From contig NZ_CALFLA010000106.1 in the NCBI RefSeq assembly GCF_937880195.1, positions 1-22,812 of the forward strand: DNA of 22,812 nucleotides. Direction: 5' to 3'. Positions within the stretch are counted from its first letter, which is position 1. The number at the start of each line of letters is the position of its first letter. Origin of the DNA: an uncultured Blautia sp. GTDB taxonomy: Bacteria > Bacillota > Clostridia > Lachnospirales > Lachnospiraceae. Shown piece after piece: positions 7,214 to 14,619 of this stretch. The position numbers and the translations under genes are program-made. The notes under the pieces are model-generated. The model was not told the origin of the DNA. It made no database searches and saw only the letters and a program-made list of their open reading frames with translations.

Positions 7214-7618
7214 ATGAAAAAAACAGCCTCTCTTCTTTTACTTATATTATTTTTTATGAATCTGACCGGATGCCGTCTGATACGGATCGAGGAAGAAGAA
7301 AGGAAGCCCCTCTCTTATTCTGTAACAGAACCGGGACAGCTCCCGGAAGAGGCTCAGAACCTTGTGGAGGAGAGAAAGGCGGAAGAATTTCAAATGACGT
7401 ATCAGAGCGGAGAAGAGCTTTATCTGATCAAAGGATATGGAAGACAGCTAAGCGGCGGCTATAGTATTCAGGTAAAAGAGGTATCTCTTTCAAGAAATGC
7501 TGTGTTTTTCCATACAGAGTTAAAAGGTCCTCCGCCTGAAAAACAGAGCGGCGAGCCCTCATATCCGTATATTGCAGTAAAAATAAAGTACCGGGAGGAA
7601 CCGGTGCAGTTTCAGTGA
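7214..7618 (+). CDS. lipoprotein with PrcB-type C-terminal domain
   Basis: A 134-residue lipoprotein. Residues 1-20 are a signal peptide with lipobox LTGC (Cys20). A polar linker rich in Glu follows, then about residues 66-128 resemble the PrcB C-terminal domain: LIKGYGRQLSGGYSIQVKEV, then LKGPPP and a closing YPYIAVKI strand, the signature of that small beta-rich fold. PrcB was named from a protease-complex subunit of Treponema; its role in Firmicutes is not settled. The ribosome site is AGGGGG 5 bases before the ATG. The SPOCS-LysM gene starts 37 bases downstream, so the two are probably cotranscribed, suggesting a role around the spore envelope (inference). Confidence 0.75.
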   Translation: MKKTASLLLLILFFMNLTGCRLIRIEEEERKPLSYSVTEPGQLPEEAQNLVEERKAEEFQMTYQSGEELYLIKGYGRQLSGGYSIQVKEVSLSRNAVFFHTELKGPPPEKQSGEPSYPYIAVKIKYREEPVQFQ

Positions 7619-7655
7619 CAGACAAATATTTTGGCTTATGACAGGGGGAAAATAA

Positions 7656-9212
7656 ATGAAGCTGAAAAAAGAAGATATCCAAATGCTGCGCGTAAAAAGC
7701 AGGGCCACCAGTCAGGTGACTTTTGACGCGGATTTTAACGTGCCGGATGTGAAGCCGGATATCGGCAGAATGATCCAGCATAAGGGCGATGTGTCCATGG
7801 ATGAGGTACGTCTGAACGAAGGACGCGGATTCCTGAGAGGAAATCTGAACGTAGATCTTCTGTATGTAGGAGAAGAGGAGGGAAGAGTATATAGTCTTTC
7901 TGCAAAACTGCCTCTGGAGGAAACACTGAATCTGGAAGGGATTGTAAGCGGGGACAAAATGTGCCTGAAATGGGAGATTGAAGATCTAAGCCTTCATCTG
8001 ATCCACTCCAGAAAACTGAATATTAAGGCAGTGGTAACCTTTTATGCAGTGGTGGATGAACTGGCAGGAATCCGTCTTCCTGTTGAGCTTAGTGATCCTT
8101 CGGTTTCTGTCAGAAAAAAATCCATGAGTCTTCTCAGCCTTGCCATACATAAAAAAGATACCCTCCGTGAAAAAGAGGAGATTACTTTGGCTTCTAACAA
8201 GCCGAATATTGCAGAGCTTCTGTGGTATACGGCAGACGTGCGGGGACTGGATTTAAGACCGGAGGAAAATAAGGTGAGGGCAAAAGGCGAGCTTTTTGTC
8301 TTTGCGCTTTATGTGGGAGACGATGAGGGAAGAACGGTACAGTGGCTGGAATATTCTGTTCCGTTTTCTGGAGAAGTGGAGTGCGCCGGATGTACGGCAG
8401 ATATGATCCCTAATATGGAGGCTTCTGTCATTAACCAGTCGGTGGAGGTAAAGCCGGACGCCGATGGGGAAGAAAGACTTCTTCTTGCAGACGTTGTGCT
8501 GGAAATTGATATGAAGCTTTATCGGGAAGAGGATCATGACGTAATCCTGGACGTGTACACTCCTCTTCGTCAGTGTATGCCAAAAGGCAGAACAGAGAAG
8601 TTGGAAAGCCTTCTGGTACGTAATTTTTCCAAGTGCAGACTTACAGGGCGAATAGAAATGAAGGAAAACCAGGGAAAGATCCTGCAGATCTGCCACAGTC
8701 AGGGCCGGGTAAAAGTAGACCAGACGAAAATTGTGGAAAATGGCGTTCAGGCAGACGGTATTGTCCATATGAAGATTCTTTATATTGTAGGCAACGACGA
8801 TATGCCTTTTTATTCCATGGAGACAATGGTTCCTTTTAGCCATGTGGTGGAGGCAAGAGGAATTACTAAGGACAGTATCTATTATCTTCATGCAGAACTG
8901 GAACAGCTTTCTACGTCCATGGCTGACAGCAGCGAAATAGAACTGAAAGCAACCGTCAGCCTGAATCTTCTGGTGGTGAGCTGTCAGGAGGAAAAAATCA
9001 TCGAAAAGGTGGAGGAAGCTCCTCTTGATAAGGAAAAAGTGAGAAGCCTGCCGGGAATTACCGTCTATGTGGTAAAACCGGGAGATACTTTGTGGGAGAT
9101 CGCCAAAAAATTTTTTACCACAACAGAGGAGATCAGTCGGATGAACGAACTGGAAGACCAGAAGCTTTCTCCAGGCCAGCCTCTTTTGCTGGTAAAAAAA
9201 GTAGAGGAATGA
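7656..9212 (+). CDS. SPOCS (DUF3794) and LysM domain spore coat-type protein
   Basis: A 518-residue cytosolic-type protein (no signal peptide) with three SPOCS/DUF3794-like beta units at about 40-135, 185-290 and 340-440, each marked by strands such as GNLNVDLLYVG, GELFVFALYVGDDEG and GIVHMKILYIVG followed by an acidic-hydrophobic strand. A C-terminal LysM domain sits at about 469-513 (YVVKPGDTLWEIAKKF, then LSPGQPLLL). This architecture is widespread in Clostridia and recalls SpoVID, where SPOCS regions carry coat assembly and LysM binds spore peptidoglycan or its lipid II precursor. AGGGGGAA precedes the ATG. Downstream ispE has its own promoter. The family is confident; the exact role in this organism is inferred. 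Confidence 0.88.
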   Translation: MKLKKEDIQMLRVKSRATSQVTFDADFNVPDVKPDIGRMIQHKGDVSMDEVRLNEGRGFLRGNLNVDLLYVGEEEGRVYSLSAKLPLEETLNLEGIVSGDKMCLKWEIEDLSLHLIHSRKLNIKAVVTFYAVVDELAGIRLPVELSDPSVSVRKKSMSLLSLAIHKKDTLREKEEITLASNKPNIAELLWYTADVRGLDLRPEENKVRAKGELFVFALYVGDDEGRTVQWLEYSVPFSGEVECAGCTADMIPNMEASVINQSVEVKPDADGEERLLLADVVLEIDMKLYREEDHDVILDVYTPLRQCMPKGRTEKLESLLVRNFSKCRLTGRIEMKENQGKILQICHSQGRVKVDQTKIVENGVQADGIVHMKILYIVGNDDMPFYSMETMVPFSHVVEARGITKDSIYYLHAELEQLSTSMADSSEIELKATVSLNLLVVSCQEEKIIEKVEEAPLDKEKVRSLPGITVYVVKPGDTLWEIAKKFFTTTEEISRMNELEDQKLSPGQPLLLVKKVEE

Positions 9213-9215
9213 CTA

Positions 9216-9244
9216 TTGAAATTCCTGTAAAAATCATATAAAAT
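9216..9244 (+). promoter_or_regulatory. sigma-A promoter of ispE-gntR
   Basis: TTGAAA at 9216-9221, a 17-base spacer and TAAAAT at 9239-9244. It begins right after the SPOCS-LysM stop codon and gives a leader of about 55 bases. Confidence 0.6.
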
Positions 9245-9257
9245 ATTTGTAACTTAA

Positions 9258-9267
9258 TTGTATACAA
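9258..9267 (+). promoter_or_regulatory. possible GntR/FCD operator
   Basis: The perfect palindrome TTGTATACAA lies 13 bases past the -10 box, in the early transcribed region of ispE-gntR. FadR-subfamily (FCD) GntR regulators commonly bind palindromes of the GT...AC type, and the second gene of this unit encodes one, so it could be an autoregulatory site. The site is seen; its use is inference. Confidence 0.4.
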
Positions 9268-9305
9268 AGTACGTTATAAAACACGAAAGAATAGAGGGAT
9301 AGGAT

Positions 9306-10181
9306 ATGCGTCTGCGAGCAATGGCAAAAATCAATCTTGGTCTTGATGTGATCCGTAAAAGAGAGGACGGGTATCATGAAGTTCGTATGATCATGCAGAC
9401 AATTAAAATGTATGATCTTCTGGATATCCGAAGAAAAGAAACACCGGGGATCGTTCTTTCCACCAACCTTCCCTATGTGCCTTCTGATGAGAGGAATCTT
9501 GTTTATAAGGCAGCGAAGCTTCTGATGGATGAATTTCACATTCAGGAAGGAATTTCCATGAAGCTGAGTAAATTTATTCCTGTGGCTGCAGGAATGGCAG
9601 GAGGAAGCTCAGATGCAGCAGCAGCTTTTGTTGGCGTAAACCGTCTTTTCCGTCTGGGACTGAGCCAGGAGGAACTGATGAAGCGGGCTGTGCAGGTGGG
9701 AGCGGATGTGCCGTACTGCATTATGAGGGGAACAGCTTTGGCAGAAGGAATTGGCGAGGAACTGACGCCTTTGGATCCTGTGCCGGAGTGCTATATCTTG
9801 ATCGGCAAGCCGGGGATCAACGTGTCTACCAAAACTGCTTATGAGAACCTGAATCTGGAATCCATTTCCAGCCATCCTGATATTGACGGAATGATGGAGG
9901 ATATTAGAAACCGGGATCTTAAGAAGATGACACAAAAAATGCAAAATGTATTTGAGCCTGGCATCATGGGAAAATATCCTGTGATTGGAGAAATTAAGGA
10001 GTTTATGGAAAAAAGGGGCGCTTTGAAGGCTATGATGAGCGGAAGCGGACCTACCGTATTTGGGGTGTTTGAAGATAGAGAAAAGGCGGATGCGGCAGCT
10101 TTGGATCTGAAAAAATCCGGTCTTGCAAAGACAGTTTTTGTGGCAAAGACTTATAACCGTCCTGAAGAGAATCGGCTTTAA
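9306..10181 (+). CDS. ispE: 4-diphosphocytidyl-2-C-methyl-D-erythritol kinase
   Basis: Phosphorylates the 2-hydroxyl of CDP-methylerythritol with ATP, the fourth step of the MEP route to isoprenoids, in the cytosol. The 291-residue protein has the family start AKINLGLDV with catalytic-type Lys8, DGYHEV at 21-26, the GHMP-kinase ATP loop PVAAGMAGGSSDAA at 92-105, GADVPY with the catalytic-base Asp134, and the C-terminal glycine-rich MSGSGPTVFGVF. Length is normal for IspE (about 280-300). GAGG lies shortly before the ATG. It forms a two-gene unit with the GntR regulator 35 bases downstream and has its own promoter. Confidence 0.95.
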   Translation: MRLRAMAKINLGLDVIRKREDGYHEVRMIMQTIKMYDLLDIRRKETPGIVLSTNLPYVPSDERNLVYKAAKLLMDEFHIQEGISMKLSKFIPVAAGMAGGSSDAAAAFVGVNRLFRLGLSQEELMKRAVQVGADVPYCIMRGTALAEGIGEELTPLDPVPECYILIGKPGINVSTKTAYENLNLESISSHPDIDGMMEDIRNRDLKKMTQKMQNVFEPGIMGKYPVIGEIKEFMEKRGALKAMMSGSGPTVFGVFEDREKADAAALDLKKSGLAKTVFVAKTYNRPEENRL

Positions 10182-10216
10182 ACGGAAGAAAACAGGCAAA
10201 AAAGGAGGCACAAAGG

Positions 10217-10918
10217 ATGAATGAGTTTTCTGTTGATATGAATGAATATCTGCCGTTGAGAGAGGTGGTATTTAATACTCTTAGGAAGGCTATTTTGAAG
10301 GGAGAGCTGAAACCAGGAGAGAGACTGATGGAGATTGCTCTTGCTGAACGCCTGGGTGTGAGCAGAACCCCTGTCCGGGAGGCAATGCGCAAACTGGAGC
10401 TGGAAGGTCTTGTGGTCATGATCCCAAGAAGGGGAGCCCAGGTTGCCAATATTACAGAAAAGGATCTGAACGACGTTTTGGAGGTGCGGATCGCCCTTGA
10501 AAACCTTTCCATAGAAAACGCCTGCGCAAGAATGACAGAGGAGCAGCTTGCCCAGCTTCTGGATGCGGCAAGGGCGTTTGAAAAGACTATGGCTGACGGT
10601 AATCTTGTTAAGCTGGCAGAGGCTGACGTTGCTTTTCATGAAGTGATCTACCAGGCTTCAGATAACCGCCGCCTGAATCAGGTGCTGAATAATCTTCGTG
10701 AACAGATTTACCGCTACCGTGTGGAATATCTGAAGGATGAGGAGACCAGGAATCTTCTGGTAAAGGAACATGAGGAACTTTATGAGGCCATCAGAGCTCG
10801 TGATGCTGCTCTTGCCCAGGAAATTTCTTTCCGCCATATTGAGAATCAGCGGGAGGCTATTGTCCGTTCTATCCGGGAAGAAACGGAAATCAGGGAAAAA
10901 TCCGGAAAGAATAAATAA
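10217..10918 (+). CDS. GntR-family regulator, FadR/FCD subfamily
   Basis: A 233-residue transcription factor. Residues 11-80 form the winged helix-turn-helix, with GERLMEIALAERLGVSRTPV and REAMRKLELEGLV typical of GntR. Residues about 86-220 form the all-helical FCD ligand domain. The usual metal-site residues are present: Asp137 and His141 (EADVAFHEV), His185 (KEHEELYEA) and His207 (SFRHIEN). FCD regulators sense small carboxylates or sugar acids; the ligand here is unknown. AAAGGAGG at 10201-10208 is 8 bases before the ATG. The gene follows ispE in one unit and a strong terminator follows. The palindrome at 9258-9267 could be its own operator. Confidence 0.9.
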   Translation: MNEFSVDMNEYLPLREVVFNTLRKAILKGELKPGERLMEIALAERLGVSRTPVREAMRKLELEGLVVMIPRRGAQVANITEKDLNDVLEVRIALENLSIENACARMTEEQLAQLLDAARAFEKTMADGNLVKLAEADVAFHEVIYQASDNRRLNQVLNNLREQIYRYRVEYLKDEETRNLLVKEHEELYEAIRARDAALAQEISFRHIENQREAIVRSIREETEIREKSGKNK

Positions 10919-10940
10919 AACAGAAAAATATGGTTATTCT

Positions 10941-10972
10941 AAGAGAGATGCGTCAGGTATCTCTCTTTTTTT
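10941..10972 (+). terminator. rho-independent terminator after the GntR gene
   Basis: AAGAGAGAT (10941-10949) pairs perfectly with ATCTCTCTT (10959-10967) around a 9-base loop, followed directly by a T-run to 10972. Confidence 0.92.
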
Positions 10973-11047
10973 GATCAATAAAGTAAGTTTGAGGGGGAAG
11001 CCTGTCCGCTTTGTTTCCTGTATATCAGAAACCGTCAGGAGGACCAC

Positions 11048-12535
11048 ATGGAAAAAACAAAAATTTCTTCAAGCCTGAAAGAAAATGAAGCATATGTACG
11101 GGCGCGCTGCGAAAATTGTGCGGATATCCTGATCCGACCAATGCGCCTTGGAGAAAAAAGCAAGGTGGACTGCCTTATGGTTTATATTGAGGTGGCAGTT
11201 TCCAATATGATGCTGGATGATTCTGCGATTGGAAAGATGGTGAATCATTTCTGGGAGATTTCCCCGGAACAGATCCAGGAGTTTGTTCGGAACAACAGCC
11301 TTGGAATTGCAGACGTGAGGAAATTCGATTATATGGAAGACGCTTTTGCCGCTCTTCTTGCAGGGAATGCAGTGTTCTTTTTGGACGGATTTGATAAGGC
11401 TATGAAGATATCCAGCAAGGGATATCCGAACATGGGCGTTTCCGGGGCAGAGACAGAAAAGGTGCTTCGGGGTTCAAGAGAAGGTTTTACAGACGCTGTA
11501 AAAACAAATTCTGCCCTTGTCCGTAAACGCCTCCGGGACACCAGGATGAAGGTAGAAGAAATCAGCGTGGGAGTAAGATCCAACACCATGATCCAGGTTC
11601 TTTATATAGAAGATCTTGTACAGGAGGAGCTTCTGGAAGAGATAAAGGAACGGCTGGAGGAGTTTGAGATTGACGGAATTTTGGATAGCGGAATGCTGGA
11701 ACAGCTTACAGAAGAAACTTGGTATTCGCCCTTTCCTCAATATCAGACAACGGAGCGGCCGGACAGAGCGGCCCAGGAGCTTCTTAATGGAAAGATCGTG
11801 GTGATCTGCGATAATACGCCCTATGTTCTGATTCTTCCCAGCTCTTTTAATGGATTTATGGAAAGCAGCGAGGACTGGTATCATCATTTTGAAATGGCTT
11901 CTTTTCTCAGGGTTCTGAGATATCTGGCGCTTTTTGTCTCGGTGCTGCTTCCTGGGCTTTACCTGGCTGTGATACGTTTTCATACTCAGATTCTTCCTAC
12001 GAATTTGCTTCTTTCCTTTGCAGAGGCCAGAGAGGGAGTGCCCTTTTCCAGTGTGACGGAGCTGGTATTTCTGGAACTGTCTTTTGAGCTGATCAGAGAG
12101 GCGGGAGTACGGGTTCCAGGATCTCTGGGAAACGCCATAGGCATTGTAGGAGGACTTGTGATCGGCCAGGCGGCGGTCAGTGCAAATCTGGTAAGCCCTA
12201 TTGTGGTTATGATCGTAGCCCTTACCGCCCTGGGAGGAATGGTGATTCCAAATGAGGAATTTGCCTCTGCTTTCCGGCTTTTTAAATATCTGTTTCTGTT
12301 TCTGGGAGGATATTTGGGGATTTTTGGGATTGTTCTGGGGATCTATCTGACAGTGGCGCATCTGGCAGGACTTTTAAGTTTTGGGATGCCCTATCTTCTG
12401 CCTTTTGTAAAAAAAGATCCGGTGAAGGAGGTTGGAAATGGAATTTTGCGGCCGCCCTTCAGAAAAAGAAAATACCGTCCTCTTTACGCAAGGCAGGGAG
12501 AGCGTCTGAGACTGAAAAGGAGGGGTGAAAAATGA
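11048..12535 (+). CDS. spore germination receptor A subunit (GerA family)
   Basis: A 495-residue GerA-type A subunit of the inner-membrane nutrient receptor that triggers spore germination. Residues 1-280 form the cytoplasmic N-terminal domain with the family block RGSREGFTDAVKTNSALVRKR at about 141-161. From about 285, a membrane region of 4-6 helices follows, with VPGSLGNAIGIVGGLVIGQA at 356-375 and NLVSPIVVMIVALTALG, both hallmarks. The C-terminus is a basic cytoplasmic tail. CAGGAGG precedes the ATG. The TGA overlaps the ATG of the next gene as ATGA, indicating translational coupling. I saw no convincing forespore sigma-G promoter in the 75 bases between the upstream terminator and this start. 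Confidence 0.92.
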   Translation: MEKTKISSSLKENEAYVRARCENCADILIRPMRLGEKSKVDCLMVYIEVAVSNMMLDDSAIGKMVNHFWEISPEQIQEFVRNNSLGIADVRKFDYMEDAFAALLAGNAVFFLDGFDKAMKISSKGYPNMGVSGAETEKVLRGSREGFTDAVKTNSALVRKRLRDTRMKVEEISVGVRSNTMIQVLYIEDLVQEELLEEIKERLEEFEIDGILDSGMLEQLTEETWYSPFPQYQTTERPDRAAQELLNGKIVVICDNTPYVLILPSSFNGFMESSEDWYHHFEMASFLRVLRYLALFVSVLLPGLYLAVIRFHTQILPTNLLLSFAEAREGVPFSSVTELVFLELSFELIREAGVRVPGSLGNAIGIVGGLVIGQAAVSANLVSPIVVMIVALTALGGMVIPNEEFASAFRLFKYLFLFLGGYLGIFGIVLGIYLTVAHLAGLLSFGMPYLLPFVKKDPVKEVGNGILRPPFRKRKYRPLYARQGERLRLKRRGEK

Positions 12536-14205
12536 GATATGCAGAAAACAATCAGATTTCCCACAGACAGCTTTACAGGCAGATGCTCTTATCATTTCTG
12601 GCCCCATTTCTTCTGTGCCTTCCCAGAGAAGGAAGGCTTTTGGGAAAACCGGGAATCTTGGGGATTCTTGTAGGAGCGCTGATTTTGACTTTATACAGCT
12701 TTTTTCTCAGAAGGCTGACGCCCTGGTATGCAGATCCGGTAAAAATGCTGGGGGAGATTCCGGGAAGAATCCTGGGAATTTTTTTTATGGGCTACGTGAT
12801 CCTGGCAGCCGCCTATCTCTTATCATTAATGGCAGAAATTGTTCCCTCTGTTCTTGTTACCGGGATTCCAGGAGAGGTGATCGCCTTTTTCGCAGCTCTT
12901 GTGTGCAGCATGGGTTCACATAAGGGAATGCAGAGGAGAGGGAGGATGGCAGAGGTATCAGGAGGCCTTGTTCTTGGCGTTGTTTTTTTGCTTTTGTTTC
13001 TTTGTGTGGGACAGAGCCGGATTTCTTATTTGAAAGAAATGATTGCTGCGTCTTCTTTAGCAGGAAAGGATATTATGCGGAGTCTTTATGGATTTCTTTG
13101 CGCCTTTTCCGGCATCAGTCTTTTGCCTTTTGTACTAAAGGAAGTGGAAAAAAGGAGCACAGTAGGGCGACCGATAGTCTTAGGGATTTTTACTCTGGGA
13201 GGAAGTCTTATGGGAATGCTGATCCTGCTTCCGGCAGTTCTTGGATGGCAGAGACTAAAAAGCGAAGCTTATCCCGTACTGCCTTTGCTTGCCGGAGCAG
13301 ATCTTCCGGGAAACGTACTGGCAAGGTTTGATGTTCTCTGGATGGCGTTTCTTTTGTACAGTCTGCTTTTTGCAGTGGGAAGTCTTTTTCATTATGGGAA
13401 TCAGATCATGGGAAGAGCGGGGCTTGGAACAGGAAGATGGTGGATGCCAGCCCTGGTTTATGTGATTTCCATAACAGAAGTGAAGGGAAAAGGAATTCAA
13501 GATATTTTTGGAAGCTATCTGGGATATGTGTTTGTACCGGGAGTGATACTTGTGCAGGCAGGTATGGTGATCTATGGAAACCAAAAAAGACAGAAAAAGG
13601 CGGCTGCGGCCTGCATTCTTTTTATATCTGTCTTTTTGCTTGGAGGCTGCGCGGCAATAGAGCCGGAAAAGAGAATGTACCCTCTTGCCCTTGGAGTGGA
13701 TTCCTATGGTGAGGAAACAGAGCTGATCTACGGAATGCCGGACCTTCCTCAGGCAACCGGGCAGGAAAAGCAGGAGGAGGATAAAAACCAGAAAGTCATT
13801 CCTATTAGTGGAAAGGATTTTTATGAAATAGAAGATATTTATAATCGTTCTCAGGAAAAATATCTGGATATGAGTCATCTGCAGGTGATACTGATTGGAG
13901 ATCAGATTTTGGAGAACGGTCGGTGGCAGAAGCTTTTGGCATATCTGGATCAAGATCCCTTTGTGGGGGAAAATGTATATCTGTTTCGCACAGAAGCGCC
14001 AAAAGACGTGCTTGCCTGGGACAGCGGAGGGACTTCTGTGGGAGAATATCTGACAGGGCTTTTGGAAAACCGTCTGCCGGAACGCCAGAAAAAGGGCGTG
14101 ACTTTAAGACAGGTATATCATCAGTGGTATCAGGATGGGACAATGGCAGAGCTTCCTGTGATCCGCCTGGAAAATGAAGAAATTCAGGTATATCTGAAAG
14201 AATAA
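12532..14205 (+). CDS. GerB permease fused to GerC N-terminal lipoprotein domain
   Basis: A 557-residue protein joining two normally separate germination-receptor subunits. Residues about 8-350 form a GerB-type ten-helix permease of the APC superfamily. Then, after a basic stretch (NQKRQKK), comes a hydrophobic segment ending in lipobox LGGC (Cys373). Residues 373-557 resemble the N-terminal domain of GerC lipoproteins: EKRMYPLALGVD, then an acidic insert, then YLDMSHLQVILIGDQIL. The C-terminal GerC domain (about 180 residues in usual 370-400-residue GerC) is absent. The basic stretch followed by a hydrophobic core and lipobox is a complete lipoprotein signal peptide, with an in-frame ATG at 13564 (residue 345) but only a weak ribosome site. 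It overlaps gerA by 4 bases. Confidence 0.85.
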   Translation: MRYAENNQISHRQLYRQMLLSFLAPFLLCLPREGRLLGKPGILGILVGALILTLYSFFLRRLTPWYADPVKMLGEIPGRILGIFFMGYVILAAAYLLSLMAEIVPSVLVTGIPGEVIAFFAALVCSMGSHKGMQRRGRMAEVSGGLVLGVVFLLLFLCVGQSRISYLKEMIAASSLAGKDIMRSLYGFLCAFSGISLLPFVLKEVEKRSTVGRPIVLGIFTLGGSLMGMLILLPAVLGWQRLKSEAYPVLPLLAGADLPGNVLARFDVLWMAFLLYSLLFAVGSLFHYGNQIMGRAGLGTGRWWMPALVYVISITEVKGKGIQDIFGSYLGYVFVPGVILVQAGMVIYGNQKRQKKAAAACILFISVFLLGGCAAIEPEKRMYPLALGVDSYGEETELIYGMPDLPQATGQEKQEEDKNQKVIPISGKDFYEIEDIYNRSQEKYLDMSHLQVILIGDQILENGRWQKLLAYLDQDPFVGENVYLFRTEAPKDVLAWDSGGTSVGEYLTGLLENRLPERQKKGVTLRQVYHQWYQDGTMAELPVIRLENEEIQVYLKE

Positions 14206-14352
14206 AAAATTATCAGCTTTCAGATATTCTGTACTGTGGAAAAAAGTGGATAACATAAAAATAAGTGGAAAAATACAGCGCTGGAAGGAATAGAATGTGG
14301 AGAAGTGTCCATACTTCTGACAGGGAAATATTTATAACGGAGGTGCGGATAC

Positions 14353-14568
14353 ATGGAATGGCTGAAAAACAGAAAAAATCGACTGCTGGTATCAATATTT
14401 GCAGCAATGGCTGTAGCTATGCTGGTAGCAGGAGGAACTGGATATGGGCATGGAAGCAGGCCGCTGGCCTGGTGGGGTACAATGTACCCGAAGTTTTGTT
14501 TTGCAGAAAGCAGAGAAGAGGAGCCCCGAAAGATCGGCTTCTGGCTTGCAGAAGTGCTGGATTGGTGA
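14353..14568 (+). CDS. small single-pass membrane protein, function unknown
   Basis: A 71-residue protein, not recognised. It has a basic start (EWLKNRKNR), one hydrophobic helix at about 11-30, then a short outer part with AWWGTMYPKFCF at 39-50, an acidic patch and a C-terminal FWLAEVLDW. GGAGGTG lies about 8 bases before the ATG, the best ribosome site in this gap, which argues for a real gene. It lies 147 bases after the GerB-GerC gene and 51 bases before murI. Some germination-receptor operons carry a small membrane D subunit of similar size (usually two helices); this is a possible but weak comparison. The 147 bases upstream hold a small hairpin (AGAAGT/ACTTCT, 14301-14318) and no clear promoter. 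Confidence 0.6.
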   Translation: MEWLKNRKNRLLVSIFAAMAVAMLVAGGTGYGHGSRPLAWWGTMYPKFCFAESREEEPRKIGFWLAEVLDW

Positions 14569-14591
14569 TATGATATACAAACTGGTACAAT
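14562..14591 (+). promoter_or_regulatory. weak promoter candidate for murI
   Basis: TTGGTG at 14562-14567 and TACAAT at 14586-14591 with an 18-base spacer, overlapping the stop codon of the small membrane protein gene. Plausible but not strong. Confidence 0.3.
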
Positions 14592-14619
14592 AATAAGACA
14601 TTAGAACGGAGAAGTTTGT

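Noticed and set aside
6304..7464. 386-codon open frame on the plus strand
   Set aside because: It is antisense to plsC, which has all its catalytic motifs, promoter and terminator; the frame has no ribosome site and a composition unlike the real genes.
10973..11047. Forespore sigma-G or sigma-F promoter ahead of gerA
   Set aside because: I looked for GNATR and CATNNTA boxes at usual spacing and found no convincing pair, so none is reported.
11474..12361. 295-codon open frame on the minus strand
   Set aside because: Antisense to the well-supported gerA gene; no recognisable domain.
13567..13640. Possible frameshift separating gerB and gerC (ATGGAAACC at 13574 in another frame)
   Set aside because: That frame leads to no GerC-like sequence, whereas the continuous frame gives a complete lipoprotein signal and GerC domain, so a true in-frame fusion fits better.
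14235..14272. Three DnaA-box-like sites (TGTGGAAAA, AGTGGATAA, AGTGGAAAA) within 38 bases
   Set aside because: Only the first fits a relaxed consensus, the stretch is A-rich, and no dnaA, dnaN or other origin gene is nearby, so chance is more likely.
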